A stretch of DNA of 64,000 bases from CAYVHU01 sp964451415 (GCA_964451415.1 CAYVHU010000002.1:62001-126000), one strand, 5' to 3'. Positions 52,508-61,622 are shown, counted from the first letter of the stretch. The notes: a model not told the origin generated them from the letters alone. Made by a program: numbers and translations.

Positions 52508-53737
52508 TTAACGCTTATTCCACGGCGGAGTCGGCCAGCGCAGCTTGGTTGATGCCCACCGGGTCGGGGCCACCACTTTGTATTGTCCGTCCTGGACTTG
52601 ATACAAAATCATCGGCTTGGCGATGTTCATGCCCTCGGGGCTGAATTTCACGTTGCCGTAGAATGTTTGCATGTCGGTCGTGGCCAGGGCGTCGCGCACG
52701 GCTTTGGGATCAAGGCTGTTGGCGCGCTCGAACGCATTTTTATAGACCAGCACCGCAGCCGCCGATTCAGCGGCCTGATACGGCGGCGTATATCCATAGG
52801 TCTTTTCGAACAGCTTGGCGAAATCTTCCGCCGTACCGAAAGCGTTATCCTTATAGTTCAAGGAACGGTCCCATTGCGATGCACACAAGGTATATTCGGC
52901 CGCCTTGCCGAATTTGCCAATGATGTCCGCCGAATCGCAATGCGTCATGGCCAGCATCGGCACGTTGACGCGCATTTGAGATATCTGACGAATGGCCAGC
53001 AAAGCGCCCTTGGCGTGCCCGGAAATAACCAGCATATCCGGCCTGAGCGCTTTGACCTTGGTCAGGGTCGCCGCCATGTCGCTCATGTCCGAGGGCATCT
53101 TGTCGTCGATAACCATCTTCGCGCCGATTTTTTTCGCATCGGTGACGACACCCCTGCGGATGTCCTGACTGAAGGGATCGTTTTCGAACGCTCCTGCAAT
53201 CCTGACGGTTTTTCCGGCATTGACCTCGCCGGCCAGGGCCACGGCAGAGGACAAGTACTGTTCACTCGAAGACAGCACCGCAAACAGATATTTGTAGCCC
53301 TTGGTGAACAAGCTGGCGGATGCGCCGTTGGCTTCGACCATGGGAACGCCGTATTTTTCCGTCACCGGAGCCATGGCCTTGGTCAGGCCCGACGAATACG
53401 GCCCCAGCATGTATTTGACGCCGTCCTGGCTGATCAGACGTTCCACCAGCTGCGCGCCGCGCGCGGGCGTGGATTCATCGTCGTAATAGACAACCTTGAC
53501 CTTGTAAGACTTGCCGCCAACCTTGATACCGCCGGCGGCGTTGATCACCTTTACCGCCAGATCGTATCCGTTGCGGGTGTGCTTGCCGTTGGTGGAATAT
53601 TTCCCCGTGGCGGACACCGCAGCACCCAAGACGATGGTGTCGCCTTGCGCTTGCGCTTGTGTGGACGACCCAAGCGTCATGCCCGTAGCCGCGAAACCGA
53701 ACGCCAGCGCGCCCAGAAGTGTTCTGCGATTGATCAT
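52508..53737 (-). CDS. Periplasmic substrate-binding protein of a LivJ/K-type ABC importer
   Basis: A 409-residue binding protein of the amino acid/amide group: signal peptide (1-32, with NRRTLLGALAFG, a twin-arginine-like start, and cleavage near AQAQG), then TIVLGAAVSATGKYS, NGYDLAVKVINAAGGIKVGG, YYDDESTPARGAQLVERLIS and LGPYSSGLTKA. GGAGG lies before ATG 53737, so the upstream open frame is rejected. It is the first gene of the importer operon. The ligand could be an amino acid, an amide, urea or an aromatic acid. Confidence 0.92.
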   Translation of the reverse strand: MINRRTLLGALAFGFAATGMTLGSSTQAQAQGDTIVLGAAVSATGKYSTNGKHTRNGYDLAVKVINAAGGIKVGGKSYKVKVVYYDDESTPARGAQLVERLISQDGVKYMLGPYSSGLTKAMAPVTEKYGVPMVEANGASASLFTKGYKYLFAVLSSSEQYLSSAVALAGEVNAGKTVRIAGAFENDPFSQDIRRGVVTDAKKIGAKMVIDDKMPSDMSDMAATLTKVKALRPDMLVISGHAKGALLAIRQISQMRVNVPMLAMTHCDSADIIGKFGKAAEYTLCASQWDRSLNYKDNAFGTAEDFAKLFEKTYGYTPPYQAAESAAAVLVYKNAFERANSLDPKAVRDALATTDMQTFYGNVKFSPEGMNIAKPMILYQVQDGQYKVVAPTRWASTKLRWPTPPWNKR

Positions 53738-53949
53738 TGCCCTATATCCTCCCTGCTTGACCCGTGGCCTGCTTGACCCGTGGTACACCGCATCGTTACC
53801 CTGTCATGAAACCGTTTCCCCATTTTTTCTCTAGGGGATTTTTTACGATTCCAACTTCCAGAAGTGTAACGAAGCCAGCCCCAAGAGCAACCGAATTTGC
53901 ACCATTCGTTTCCCCGCGATGAAACAAATGGTGCGCAATACGCGAATTT

Positions 53950-54492
53950 TCAGTCTTTGCTGCCCGGCATCCACGATTTCACCTGGACTGGTGCACCATC
54001 TTGGGTTCGCATCACGCGCTGGCCGTTGACGAAGGCCCGAGCGACGGAAGGGTCCTTTTTTGCACTGACGGCTTTGAATGCCGCGACCATCGCCGCAAGG
54101 GATACTTCCGAACGAGGTCCCTTGCGTAGCGCCAACAGATACGCACCGTTCTGATTCGTATGTTTGGCCAGTTGCGCAGCTTTCAAGTGTCCAAAGCGCC
54201 GCCAGATGGAGGACAGAAAAAGTTCGACATCGGAAGGCAGAAACAGCTCCACTTCCACATCCGGACGACCACGTGAAAAGGCCTGATAGATGGTTGGTTC
54301 AATGGGCCCCAGATCATCGGCAACGAACACGGCAGGCATCAACTTGGCCCCCTCATAGGCGACGGCGTAGAAGGCCTGCGATAAATACAACAAACGGTGC
54401 ATTTTCTGCGGTTGAAGATATTCGTTCTCGTTCAACGCCTGATCGGCGAACCAGAAGGCAACATCGAATGTGGAATTGGTGGCGAAAGTCAT
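53950..54492 (-). CDS. Panacea/SocA-domain protein (DUF4065 type)
   Basis: A 180-residue protein of the family that includes the Caulobacter antitoxin SocA and phage GepA. The signature is seen in FDVAFWFADQAL, QKMHRLLYLSQAFY and ADDLGPIEPTIYQAF with the typical position of an Arg/Gly-Arg (SRGRPD). Panacea domains act as antitoxins and SocA also as a ClpXP adaptor. No toxin gene (such as SocB) is next to it. It is upstream of the importer operon, 212 bases away. ATG 54492 is chosen; the frame opens at 54516. Confidence 0.75.
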   Translation of the reverse strand: MTFATNSTFDVAFWFADQALNENEYLQPQKMHRLLYLSQAFYAVAYEGAKLMPAVFVADDLGPIEPTIYQAFSRGRPDVEVELFLPSDVELFLSSIWRRFGHLKAAQLAKHTNQNGAYLLALRKGPRSEVSLAAMVAAFKAVSAKKDPSVARAFVNGQRVMRTQDGAPVQVKSWMPGSKD

Positions 54493-54536
54493 GGTTACTC
54501 TCTGGAGATCCGGCACGTAACCTTGAATTTATCACG

Positions 54537-55778
54537 TCACGAGCGGATATCCAAAAGGCTTCGTGATAAGAAGGCCCCCGTTTCCAGAACCTTGAGGCTT
54601 GCGCTATAGGCCGAACGCGCGACGATCAGGTTGACGAACGAAGTCCCTAAGTCGGTGTTGGACAGTTCGCGTGCACCACCTTGGACGGTTCCGGCACCGC
54701 CGCTGCCGCCTGTACGCAACACCGGTTGCGAAGACGCGCCAGTTTGTCGAAAAGCATTGCCGCTCACCGCACTCAAGCCGTTTGGATTGGTGAATGTGGC
54801 CACGCGAACCTCGGCGATGGTGCGCGTCGTGCCATTGTCGAACGTGGCGCTCAACGTGCCGGAAGAATTGACCGAAACGCCGGATACCTGACCATAGGCC
54901 GCACCGTCGGCATTCACGCGGCCAAGGGAAAATTGAGAGCCGTATTTGGTCAGGCCGTCCGCCTGCCCAGCTTGTCCCAGCTTCAATTGGATGTTCAAGT
55001 CCGCCGCGCCGCTGGACAAACCGGAAATATTCAACACCGGTGCAGGAGTGGACGTGGGCAAGCCGTCGCCGCCGAAAGTAACCGTATGCGCAAACGCGGG
55101 TCCCGTGCTGCTTCCCGAACGCGCAACAGCGGTTGTGGCGCCGGTTGAAAGTTCCGTTATGGATGCGACGTCCACCTGGTACGCCCCCCCCGTTTGAGCC
55201 GTAAAATTCAAGCGGATGTCGACCGCATTGCCAAGGGAATCCGTTGCCTGGGCATTGATGGGAAATATTGTGCCCGCGCTGGCGGTTGCCGGCAAATTTG
55301 CGCCCACATCAATTGTACTTGTCGCCTTCGCCGTCCCCGCAATGGCGTTAACATTGACCGCAGACAGCTTGTCGCTGCCAGGCGCATAGGCCTGTAAATA
55401 CAAACCGCTCGTATTCACCAAATTGCCCGATGCATCCGCCGCGAAGGATCCATCACGGGTGTACAAAGTTTCCCCGCCGCTGGGCGTGCGGCTCACCGGA
55501 AAATACCCTTTGCCGGAAATGGCGAAATCGGTGGAACGCGTGGACGCAGCCAGCAACCCCTGAACGGCATTCATCTGGCGTGGTACACTCAACACACCGC
55601 CGGCAGCATAAGCGGTGGACGTCGGTTGTGCGGTGGTTACGGTTTTGGCGCGAATGTCTGTGCGTTTGTAGGAATCGGTTGAAACGTTCGCGATATTGTC
55701 CGCCGCCGCCGCGACGCGTTGTGCGTTCAGGCTCAATCCGGAAATTGCACTTTGTAAAATGCCGTTCGACACCGCCAT
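54537..55778 (-). CDS. Flagellar hook/basal-body family protein (FlgE-like)
   Basis: A 413-residue flagellar hook-rod protein. The N-terminal rod-type segment MAVSNGILQSAISGLSLNAQ, DNIANVSTDSYKRTDI, a beta-rich middle (about 100-360, including SGKGYFPVSRTPSGGETLYTRDG-like elements) and the C-terminal LSNTDLGTSFVNLIVARSAYSASLKVLE complete the family. It stands away from other flagellar genes. It could be an additional hook or distal protein, or a paralogue of FlgE. Its neighbour 55864-56292 may be co-transcribed. Confidence 0.85.
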   Translation of the reverse strand: MAVSNGILQSAISGLSLNAQRVAAAADNIANVSTDSYKRTDIRAKTVTTAQPTSTAYAAGGVLSVPRQMNAVQGLLAASTRSTDFAISGKGYFPVSRTPSGGETLYTRDGSFAADASGNLVNTSGLYLQAYAPGSDKLSAVNVNAIAGTAKATSTIDVGANLPATASAGTIFPINAQATDSLGNAVDIRLNFTAQTGGAYQVDVASITELSTGATTAVARSGSSTGPAFAHTVTFGGDGLPTSTPAPVLNISGLSSGAADLNIQLKLGQAGQADGLTKYGSQFSLGRVNADGAAYGQVSGVSVNSSGTLSATFDNGTTRTIAEVRVATFTNPNGLSAVSGNAFRQTGASSQPVLRTGGSGGAGTVQGGARELSNTDLGTSFVNLIVARSAYSASLKVLETGAFLSRSLLDIRS

Positions 55779-55863
55779 TTTCCCTTTTTTCTTCGCCGAT
55801 TTGCGTACAATTATGGCTCATTTCGCCGGGGCGCGTCTGTGATAGCGCTCACACGGAGGACCG

Positions 55864-56292
55864 TTATAACGTCAGGGAAATGGAACTGCCGCGCGGGGCA
55901 TTTTGCGCGTGAATAACCGCCGCCGTTCCCTCGTAAGCGCGAATGGCCTTGCTCAGAGCGCCTTGAAAAGCGCCTTTGGCCGTGCCCGGCTGTCGGCTGG
56001 TATCGCTTTCCAACTGGTATTGGGCCAAAAGACCGAGAAAGGCGCTCGACTGGATATGGAACCTTCCTGTGGTGTCACGCGGGCGTTCACGTTGCGTCGG
56101 CTCACGGCCTTTCAGCCACTTGGAGAAGCCCATGAAATTTTGGTTTTCATTGGCTTGAGGACCAGCCTTGGGCGAGATTTCTTCTACGGCGCCGCTGCCG
56201 ATAGAGGCGACGTTGCGTCCTCCCGCCGGCATGCGCCCGGAAGAGATATCCGGTTCCAAGGATAAACTCGACAATTTGGCCGATAAAGCCAT
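55864..56292 (-). CDS. Small unknown protein upstream of the FlgE-like gene
   Basis: I do not recognise this 142-residue protein. It has no signal peptide or membrane helix. Its first ~50 residues are Ser/Gly-rich (SLSLEPDISSGRMPAGGR), and the middle has basic clusters (KWLKGREPTQRERPRD). Residues 80-130 look helical (FLGLLAQYQLES and GALSKAIRAYEG). It lies 85 bases upstream of the hook-family gene on the same strand. A partner or chaperone role in flagellar assembly is a guess from position. Confidence 0.55.
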   Translation of the reverse strand: MALSAKLSSLSLEPDISSGRMPAGGRNVASIGSGAVEEISPKAGPQANENQNFMGFSKWLKGREPTQRERPRDTTGRFHIQSSAFLGLLAQYQLESDTSRQPGTAKGAFQGALSKAIRAYEGTAAVIHAQNAPRGSSISLTL

Positions 56293-56547
56293 GGTCCAAC
56301 CTTACCGGGCGAACCCGGTTTGAAAAACACACATCCAACGCCTAACCCTTTGATTAAACGTGAATTTAAACGCACAAAACCGTTGGTCGCAAACATCCCG
56401 TTCTGGGGTCACGACCAGCACCTGTCACAGATCCCCCTTTGCGCGCCCGATTTCTGCGGTGCACTCCCCAGGGGATGGTTAAAATTATACTAATAAATCA
56501 GGGCATTGCGCTAGTTTAAAATCGTTACACAACTTTTACGAAGGCCC
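56293..56547. other. Intergenic stretch between the unknown protein and the hydrolase
   Basis: No gene or clear hairpin is seen. It includes an A+T-rich part near 56480-56530. Confidence 0.4.
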
Positions 56548-57369
56548 TTAACGTGCGCCCACATGACGGTTTACAAACGCCACCATCGCCGCGCCGGCCC
56601 CAAAGTCGAAAAGATCGCAATGTTGCGCACCGTCCACCCACAACGCTTCCTTGGGTTGGGGCGCCGCCGCGAACAGCCGACGTCCCATGGCCTGCGGGAC
56701 TGTTGTGTCGCGAGCACCGTGTACGATTTGAACGGGGGCGCGAACGTTCCCGATCCGACTTAGCGCGTCGAAACGGTCCTTCAACAGCCACCGCGCAGGC
56801 ACGAAAGGATAACGCCCCGCCGCCACATCAGCAGCCGAGGTAAAGGGCGCTTCCAGTATCAAGGCCGCCACCGGATGGTCCTGAGCGGCGGCTTCAGCGG
56901 CCATCGTCACGGCCACGGCGGTACCGAGGGATTCGCCATACAGGACAAGTCCCGATCCCTTTACACCGCGTTGCGCCAGATAGCCCAGCGCCGCGCGCGC
57001 ATCGGCCAACAATCCCGCTTCGTGCGGTTTTCCGGGATTGCCGCCATATCCGCGGTATTCCACTAGTAGAACGCCATAGCCCGCCTGTAAAAATACCCGC
57101 GCCTTGAAATCGCGTGTAGCAATGGTGCCGGCATTGCCGTGAAAGATCACGACCCAGGGTTTTTGAGCCTCGCGCGGTGTCGCCGCCCAGGCAAACAGGA
57201 CCAGCGCGTCTTCGGTCTCGAAGCGCACTTCATCCATGTCCGTCAGACCGCTTTTTTCGCGCGACGGCACGTTATTGTCGGGAGCATACTGCAACTTTCG
57301 TTGTCCCGCATACATCACGACGAGCACCGCGCCATAGAAAACGACACCGACGATAAAAACATCAATCAT
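56548..57369 (-). CDS. Alpha/beta hydrolase, ABHD13/Bem46-like
   Basis: A 273-residue hydrolase with a membrane anchor or signal at residues 3-22 (FIVGVVFYGAVLVVMYAG), oxyanion HGNAGT, nucleophile in LYGESLGTAVAVTM, Asp in VHGARDTTVPQ and His in GAQHCDLFDFG. The closest types are the eukaryotic ABHD13/Bem46 and bacterial relatives. The substrate is not known. It is followed 53 bases downstream by nothing on its strand and diverges from ubiX. Confidence 0.85.
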   Translation of the reverse strand: MIDVFIVGVVFYGAVLVVMYAGQRKLQYAPDNNVPSREKSGLTDMDEVRFETEDALVLFAWAATPREAQKPWVVIFHGNAGTIATRDFKARVFLQAGYGVLLVEYRGYGGNPGKPHEAGLLADARAALGYLAQRGVKGSGLVLYGESLGTAVAVTMAAEAAAQDHPVAALILEAPFTSAADVAAGRYPFVPARWLLKDRFDALSRIGNVRAPVQIVHGARDTTVPQAMGRRLFAAAPQPKEALWVDGAQHCDLFDFGAGAAMVAFVNRHVGAR

Positions 57370-57474
57370 TCTGCAACCCTGTATTTTTTTGTTGAATTAG
57401 GCTTTTCACGGATTGGAAATGGGCTATACACATAAGCGTGTCTGCATCCTTGATGAAGTACTTTCCTTAACGTT

Positions 57475-58071
57475 ATGAGCAATATCGCAACCGGCGCATC
57501 GCGTTCCGCCCCTGTCATCGTCGCCATTTCCGGCGCCAGCGGCGCGGTCCTGGGCGTGGAAACCCTGCGCGCCTTAAAGGAAATCAAGGTGCCCGCGCAT
57601 CTGGTGGTGACGCAATCCGGTGTGCGGACACTGGCGCACGAAATGGACATGACGCTGGACGATGTGCGCGAATTGGCCGATACGACATATTCCAACAAAG
57701 ATGTCGGGGCGGCCATCGCCAGCGGTTCGTATCGAACACGCGGCATGATCGTCGCACCGTGTTCCATCAAAACCCTGTCAGCCATCGCCAACTCCTTTTC
57801 GCACAATCTAACGGTGCGCGCCGCCGACGTGTGTCTGAAGGAACGCCGCCCCCTGGTGTTGCAAGTGCGCGAGACGCCGTTGCACCAGGGACATCTTGAA
57901 CTGATGATGCGCGCCGCCAGGATCGGCTGCATCATTGCCCCGCCCATGCTTTCTTTTTACGCTAAACCCCAAAATCTCAACGACATGATCCGCCACACCG
58001 TAGGCCGTGCGTTGGACGCGCTCGGCCTTGAGCACGACTTAAGCCCCCGCTGGAACGGAGAAGACATATGA
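57475..58071 (+). CDS. ubiX: Flavin prenyltransferase UbiX
   Basis: Makes prenylated FMN, the cofactor of UbiD decarboxylases in ubiquinone synthesis. The 198 residues show VAISGASGAVLGVETL (FMN-binding GASGA at 20-24), MIVAPCSIKTLSAIANS, and LVLQVRETPLHQGHLELMMRAA, all classical. It overlaps the bacteriohemerythrin gene by 4 bases (ATGA) on the same strand. No ubiD is visible in the window. Confidence 0.95.
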   Translation: MSNIATGASRSAPVIVAISGASGAVLGVETLRALKEIKVPAHLVVTQSGVRTLAHEMDMTLDDVRELADTTYSNKDVGAAIASGSYRTRGMIVAPCSIKTLSAIANSFSHNLTVRAADVCLKERRPLVLQVRETPLHQGHLELMMRAARIGCIIAPPMLSFYAKPQNLNDMIRHTVGRALDALGLEHDLSPRWNGEDI

Positions 58072-58463
58072 CCTTCATCACCTGGGATGACGCTCTTTTG
58101 CACGGCATCCGCTTTCAAGACGAAGACCATAAGGAAGCCGTGGTGCTGATGAACGCCATGCAGACCTGTTGCGATGAAGACCTGCCTGGGATTTTCACCA
58201 AGCACATTGAGCACATCAAAGCTCACTTTGCGCGCGAAGAAAACATGATGGAACGCACCGGGTTCTTCGCTCTCAAGGCACACCGGGAGGAACACAAACG
58301 TATTTTGCATGAATTGCAGGCCATGCAAACCCGGCTCGCTGTCGAGGATTTCGCGGTGGTGCGCAAATACGTTCAAGAAGACCTGCCAAACTGGTTTCTC
58401 ACCCACCTCGACACCATGGATATGGTGATCGCCCATGTCGCAAAGCGAGCGGGAGAAAGCTAA
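58068..58463 (+). CDS. Bacteriohemerythrin
   Basis: A 131-residue four-helix di-iron protein that binds O2 reversibly. All seven ligands are present with canonical spacing: His21, His53 and Glu57 (HFARE), His72 and His76 (HREEH), His113 and Asp118 (HLDTMD). It overlaps ubiX (ATGA), so the two are translated together. The possible function is O2 buffering or sensing near ubiquinone synthesis, but only the coupling is seen. Confidence 0.93.
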   Translation: MTFITWDDALLHGIRFQDEDHKEAVVLMNAMQTCCDEDLPGIFTKHIEHIKAHFAREENMMERTGFFALKAHREEHKRILHELQAMQTRLAVEDFAVVRKYVQEDLPNWFLTHLDTMDMVIAHVAKRAGES

Positions 58464-58482
58464 TCGCAAAGCGAGCCCGTTC

Positions 58483-59418
58483 TCAACGCCACCAGCGCAG
58501 CAACCAGCGGACCGGCATTTTAAAGTTGCCGTCCCAGCCCGGCGGAAAACCGTGATGTTCTCCCACCAATTCCGGCGCCAAGGGGGGCATGGTCGGCGTT
58601 TGGCTCAAAATACGCGCGATTCGTTCTTGCGTTACAGGGTGAGAGCGCAATAAAGACGGTTCCATGCCCGGATCGTGCGGCAGGAACATTGCGCGCAGCA
58701 GGTTCATTTGCTGGATCTCCATTTTATTCAGGGCATCGGCCAGGGCTTTGGCGTCGCCGCACAGATCGACCGCGCCTTCGTCGGCAAAAAATTCGCGAGA
58801 ACGCGACAATCCCATTTGCAGTAAATAATTGATCATCGGCGCGCTCACCAACAATAGCAACACCGTCCAGGGCACGTACTGTTCGCCTCCGACTTCCAAC
58901 GGAATGTTCAAAATCACCAGAAAAAGCCCCAGAAACGAAAGTGTGCGGGTCATGCGCGTCAGCAAATCCGCCATTCCCATCACCGTGAGGTCCCCGACAC
59001 GGATATGGCTGATTTCATGGGCCAGGACGCATGCGATTTCCCGTGCGCTCAAGCCCAGTACCAGTGGGCTCGTCAACACGATGGCCGCATTGTGTCGCCC
59101 GGAGCCGACGGAAAATCCCGCCATGATTTTGCTTTCCAGAAAATAAATATCGGGCGCTTTCGCCAAACCGGCACGGTGAGCTAATTCATCCACGATGGCG
59201 AAAAGGCCCGGCGCATCCGCAGGTTTCAGGCGAATCGCGCCAACGGCCATGAGCATCCAATCCTTTGAAGCGCCGCGGCCGAAGATGCTGAACAAAACGC
59301 CGAATCCCACCGTTATCATCACCCCCTGGCGACCGCCCAGGATCCAGCCGATCAGACCCAGCAACGCCGCCATCATTGCCAGCATCAAAAAAACATGGGT
59401 CCGGTTGCCGAGCGTCAT
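58483..59418 (-). CDS. htpX: Membrane zinc metalloprotease HtpX (M48)
   Basis: A 311-residue quality-control protease. Two N-terminal helices (about 8-45) are followed by the Zn site HEISH (134-138), a second helix pair (about 150-190), the third ligand Glu in SREFFADEGAVDL, and a C-terminal domain ending with HPVTQERIARIL. It converges on the bacteriohemerythrin gene and lies 13 bases downstream of kdsC on the same strand. Confidence 0.93.
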   Translation of the reverse strand: MTLGNRTHVFLMLAMMAALLGLIGWILGGRQGVMITVGFGVLFSIFGRGASKDWMLMAVGAIRLKPADAPGLFAIVDELAHRAGLAKAPDIYFLESKIMAGFSVGSGRHNAAIVLTSPLVLGLSAREIACVLAHEISHIRVGDLTVMGMADLLTRMTRTLSFLGLFLVILNIPLEVGGEQYVPWTVLLLLVSAPMINYLLQMGLSRSREFFADEGAVDLCGDAKALADALNKMEIQQMNLLRAMFLPHDPGMEPSLLRSHPVTQERIARILSQTPTMPPLAPELVGEHHGFPPGWDGNFKMPVRWLLRWWR

Positions 59419-59431
59419 AACGAATTACCGC

Positions 59432-59950
59432 TCACAACGCGGCGTTGCGGGCGCGCAGCAGGAAATCGCAAATTTCACGCACCGCACCCGCGCCACCAGG
59501 CCTTTGTGTCACGTAATGCGCGGCTTCCAGCGCTTCGTCAACCGCATCGGCAACCGTCAATGGCAGACCGATCTGCATCATCACAGCCACGTCCGTCAGA
59601 TCGTCGCCCACATGCGCGACCTCTTGCAGATCGACGCCCAACGTATCGACAAGCCGTCGCAGGGTTTCAAGCTTGTCCTCCACACCGATATACACATGAG
59701 GAATGCCTAGGTGTTGCGCCCGTTCAAGGGTCGAAACCTGCGCGCTGGCAGAAATAATGCACACCTCCACCCCCGCCTTGAGGACGCGTTTGATGCCCAG
59801 GCCATCCTTGACATTGAATTTGCGAAATTGCACACCTTCGTCGGTGTAATACAATCCTCCATCGGTCATGACCCCATCCACATCCAAAGACAGCAGTTTG
59901 ATGCGTCTCAGGCGTTGTTGTAATTCGCCTTCGTTCAGTTTCACGTCCAT
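59432..59950 (-). CDS. kdsC: 3-deoxy-D-manno-octulosonate 8-phosphate phosphatase
   Basis: Removes phosphate from KDO 8-phosphate, before CMP-KDO formation. The 172-residue HAD protein has motif I SLDVDGVMTDGGLYYTD, FNVKDGLGIKRVLKAGVEV, Ser/Thr in ISASAQVSTLERA, Lys in EDKLETLR and the late AHVGDDLTDVAVMMQIG. No cap domain, so subfamily IIIA as KdsC. It is not next to kdsA or kdsD here. It is followed by htpX. Confidence 0.92.
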   Translation of the reverse strand: MDVKLNEGELQQRLRRIKLLSLDVDGVMTDGGLYYTDEGVQFRKFNVKDGLGIKRVLKAGVEVCIISASAQVSTLERAQHLGIPHVYIGVEDKLETLRRLVDTLGVDLQEVAHVGDDLTDVAVMMQIGLPLTVADAVDEALEAAHYVTQRPGGAGAVREICDFLLRARNAAL

Positions 59951-60136
59951 GAAGTCCCCTAGGGTCCAGACTCATTTCAAAACCCAACATACCTGTATCT
60001 TGGCAAAATCATTATCGAATCCTGCGGGTATTCACATCATTTTTCGCCATGCGCGACGCTGTGAGATTCAACACATCCATTACGGGTGCCATGCTATATC
60101 TTGGAATCTCCGACCTTGGATATCAGGAGCGACACC

Positions 60137-60772
60137 TTGAATTATAGGCCAAAACACAATGTGCAAGGCGGTATACGTGGCGACATCGTCGTGTTGGCGG
60201 CTATGTGTTTGTTTGTCCTACTGGTTCTGGGCGCGCTCGCCATCTTTAAATTCTCGTCCCATCCCGACATCAAAATAGGCCGATTCTTTTCCGTCTTTTC
60301 TGCACGCACAAGTGATCGTATGCGGTTGGGAGACATCGAGCTAGGGACCACCATGGAAATGCTTCGAGAACGTCACCCCAACGCCATCAAGACCGCAAGC
60401 GCCCATGGCGTTGTCACCTTGGCCTTTGCACGCGACAACAATCGTTACACGGTCTGGTACGCCAAGGAAGGATCGTACCGGGTCGCCTACAAGGCCCGGC
60501 GAAATCTTGACGTCGGCGGCGTCAGTGAAGATGAGTATCTGAGGAAAATAACGCAGCGTTATGGGGCGCCGTCACTTTCGTCGTGTTCAAAAAGCCTGAT
60601 CGACGGTTTGCGCAATTGCCGCTACACCTGGTGGCTGCCCGGCAGGATCCGTCTGGACGTTGACAGCCGTCAAGATATCCATGCCGCCGTGGCGAGACTT
60701 AGAATCACCACCCAGATCACGGATACGCAACTGGCTGGACGTCTCGCGGCACCTCCCGGTCCCAGGCCATGA
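60137..60772 (+). CDS. Unknown membrane-anchored protein, paralogue A
   Basis: Not a recognised family. The frame opens at GTG 60086, but AGGAG seven bases before TTG 60137 fixes the start, giving 211 residues. One membrane helix (about 15-38) leads to a periplasmic domain with MRLGDIELGTTMEMLRERHP, a central DNNRYTVWYAKEGSYRVAYK, YLRKITQRYGAP and C150-x10-C161 before RYTWW. The same pattern appears in the next gene (60852-61541). The cysteine pair may be a disulfide. Envelope function is inferred. Confidence 0.7.
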   Translation: MNYRPKHNVQGGIRGDIVVLAAMCLFVLLVLGALAIFKFSSHPDIKIGRFFSVFSARTSDRMRLGDIELGTTMEMLRERHPNAIKTASAHGVVTLAFARDNNRYTVWYAKEGSYRVAYKARRNLDVGGVSEDEYLRKITQRYGAPSLSSCSKSLIDGLRNCRYTWWLPGRIRLDVDSRQDIHAAVARLRITTQITDTQLAGRLAAPPGPRP

Positions 60773-60851
60773 CAAAACGATGGACTTCACTCCCAATTTA
60801 CTGACAATTTTCACATAATTTATTCTTTAGAAAACAATCGAATATCAAGAT

Positions 60852-61541
60852 ATGCTGATGTTTGATATGAACCATTCAATCCTCCGAAACGTGCCCGCAT
60901 GCCCCGGGACCGGACGGTCTTTCCGGCGCCGTGCGGTTCTGTCGATTTTCACCCTCTCCGCCATCATCCTGGCGGGGGTGTCATGGTGGAACGATATGGC
61001 GGGGTTCTCTTTTCCCAACGTCGGATTGGCACGCAGTGCCCTGGCGGACGAAGCACAGGACCCACGCGTCAACAAAAGATTTGTCCTTGGCGGTTTGAAG
61101 CTCGGCATGACGTTTGCCATGGTGAAAGCGGTTTATCCTGCGGCCAAAATAAATCGTGAGCGTGGCGGAAGGCGCATCATCGCCCTGGTCACCGGACGGG
61201 GCCTGATGGTGGCGTGGATGAAAGCGCAAACGGAACCCGGGAGCTTTCAAAATCGCAAAGTGGAACGCATCTATCGCTTGCAACTGAACCAGACGTTTAC
61301 GGTGATGACAGAACAGGAAATTATATACCGTTACGCACGGGAATACGGCCGCCCCCTGGAAACCGCTTGCGTGCGTGCGGCCCAGAGCCCTTCTCCGCGC
61401 TGCACCTATCGCTGGTGGGGCGGAGGCGGGATTGCGTTGCAGGCTATTTCGAAAAAAGAAACGGATGCTCAAGGCCGCACTTATACGCAGCTTACAACCA
61501 TTGCTTTTGATACGGCCGCCGGTCCCGCCGCGCGGACATGA
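60852..61541 (+). CDS. Unknown envelope protein, paralogue B
   Basis: A 229-residue relative of the preceding gene product. A basic N-terminus and one helix (about 28-46) precede FVLGGLKLGMTFAMVKAVYP, GLMVAWMKAQTEP, YRYAREYGRPLE and C173-x10-C184 followed by YRWW. The LGxLxLGxT opening, the Tyr-Gly-x-Pro segment, the 11-residue cysteine spacing and the final aromatic pair match paralogue A. ATG 60852 has no good ribosome binding site, and ATG 60858 or 60867 are alternatives. It lies 79 bases after paralogue A. Confidence 0.65.
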   Translation: MLMFDMNHSILRNVPACPGTGRSFRRRAVLSIFTLSAIILAGVSWWNDMAGFSFPNVGLARSALADEAQDPRVNKRFVLGGLKLGMTFAMVKAVYPAAKINRERGGRRIIALVTGRGLMVAWMKAQTEPGSFQNRKVERIYRLQLNQTFTVMTEQEIIYRYAREYGRPLETACVRAAQSPSPRCTYRWWGGGGIALQAISKKETDAQGRTYTQLTTIAFDTAAGPAART

Positions 61542-61622
61542 CACCCGCCGCGCATAACGTGACAAACGCTGCCGGAACTGGTAGGCCTTGTCCGCTATAT
61601 ATCGTTTTTTCAGGATCGTGAC

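Noticed and set aside
53816..53846. TCCCC/GGGGA hairpin followed by T-run
   Set aside because: The T-run is on the plus strand, and no rightward gene lies upstream to be terminated.
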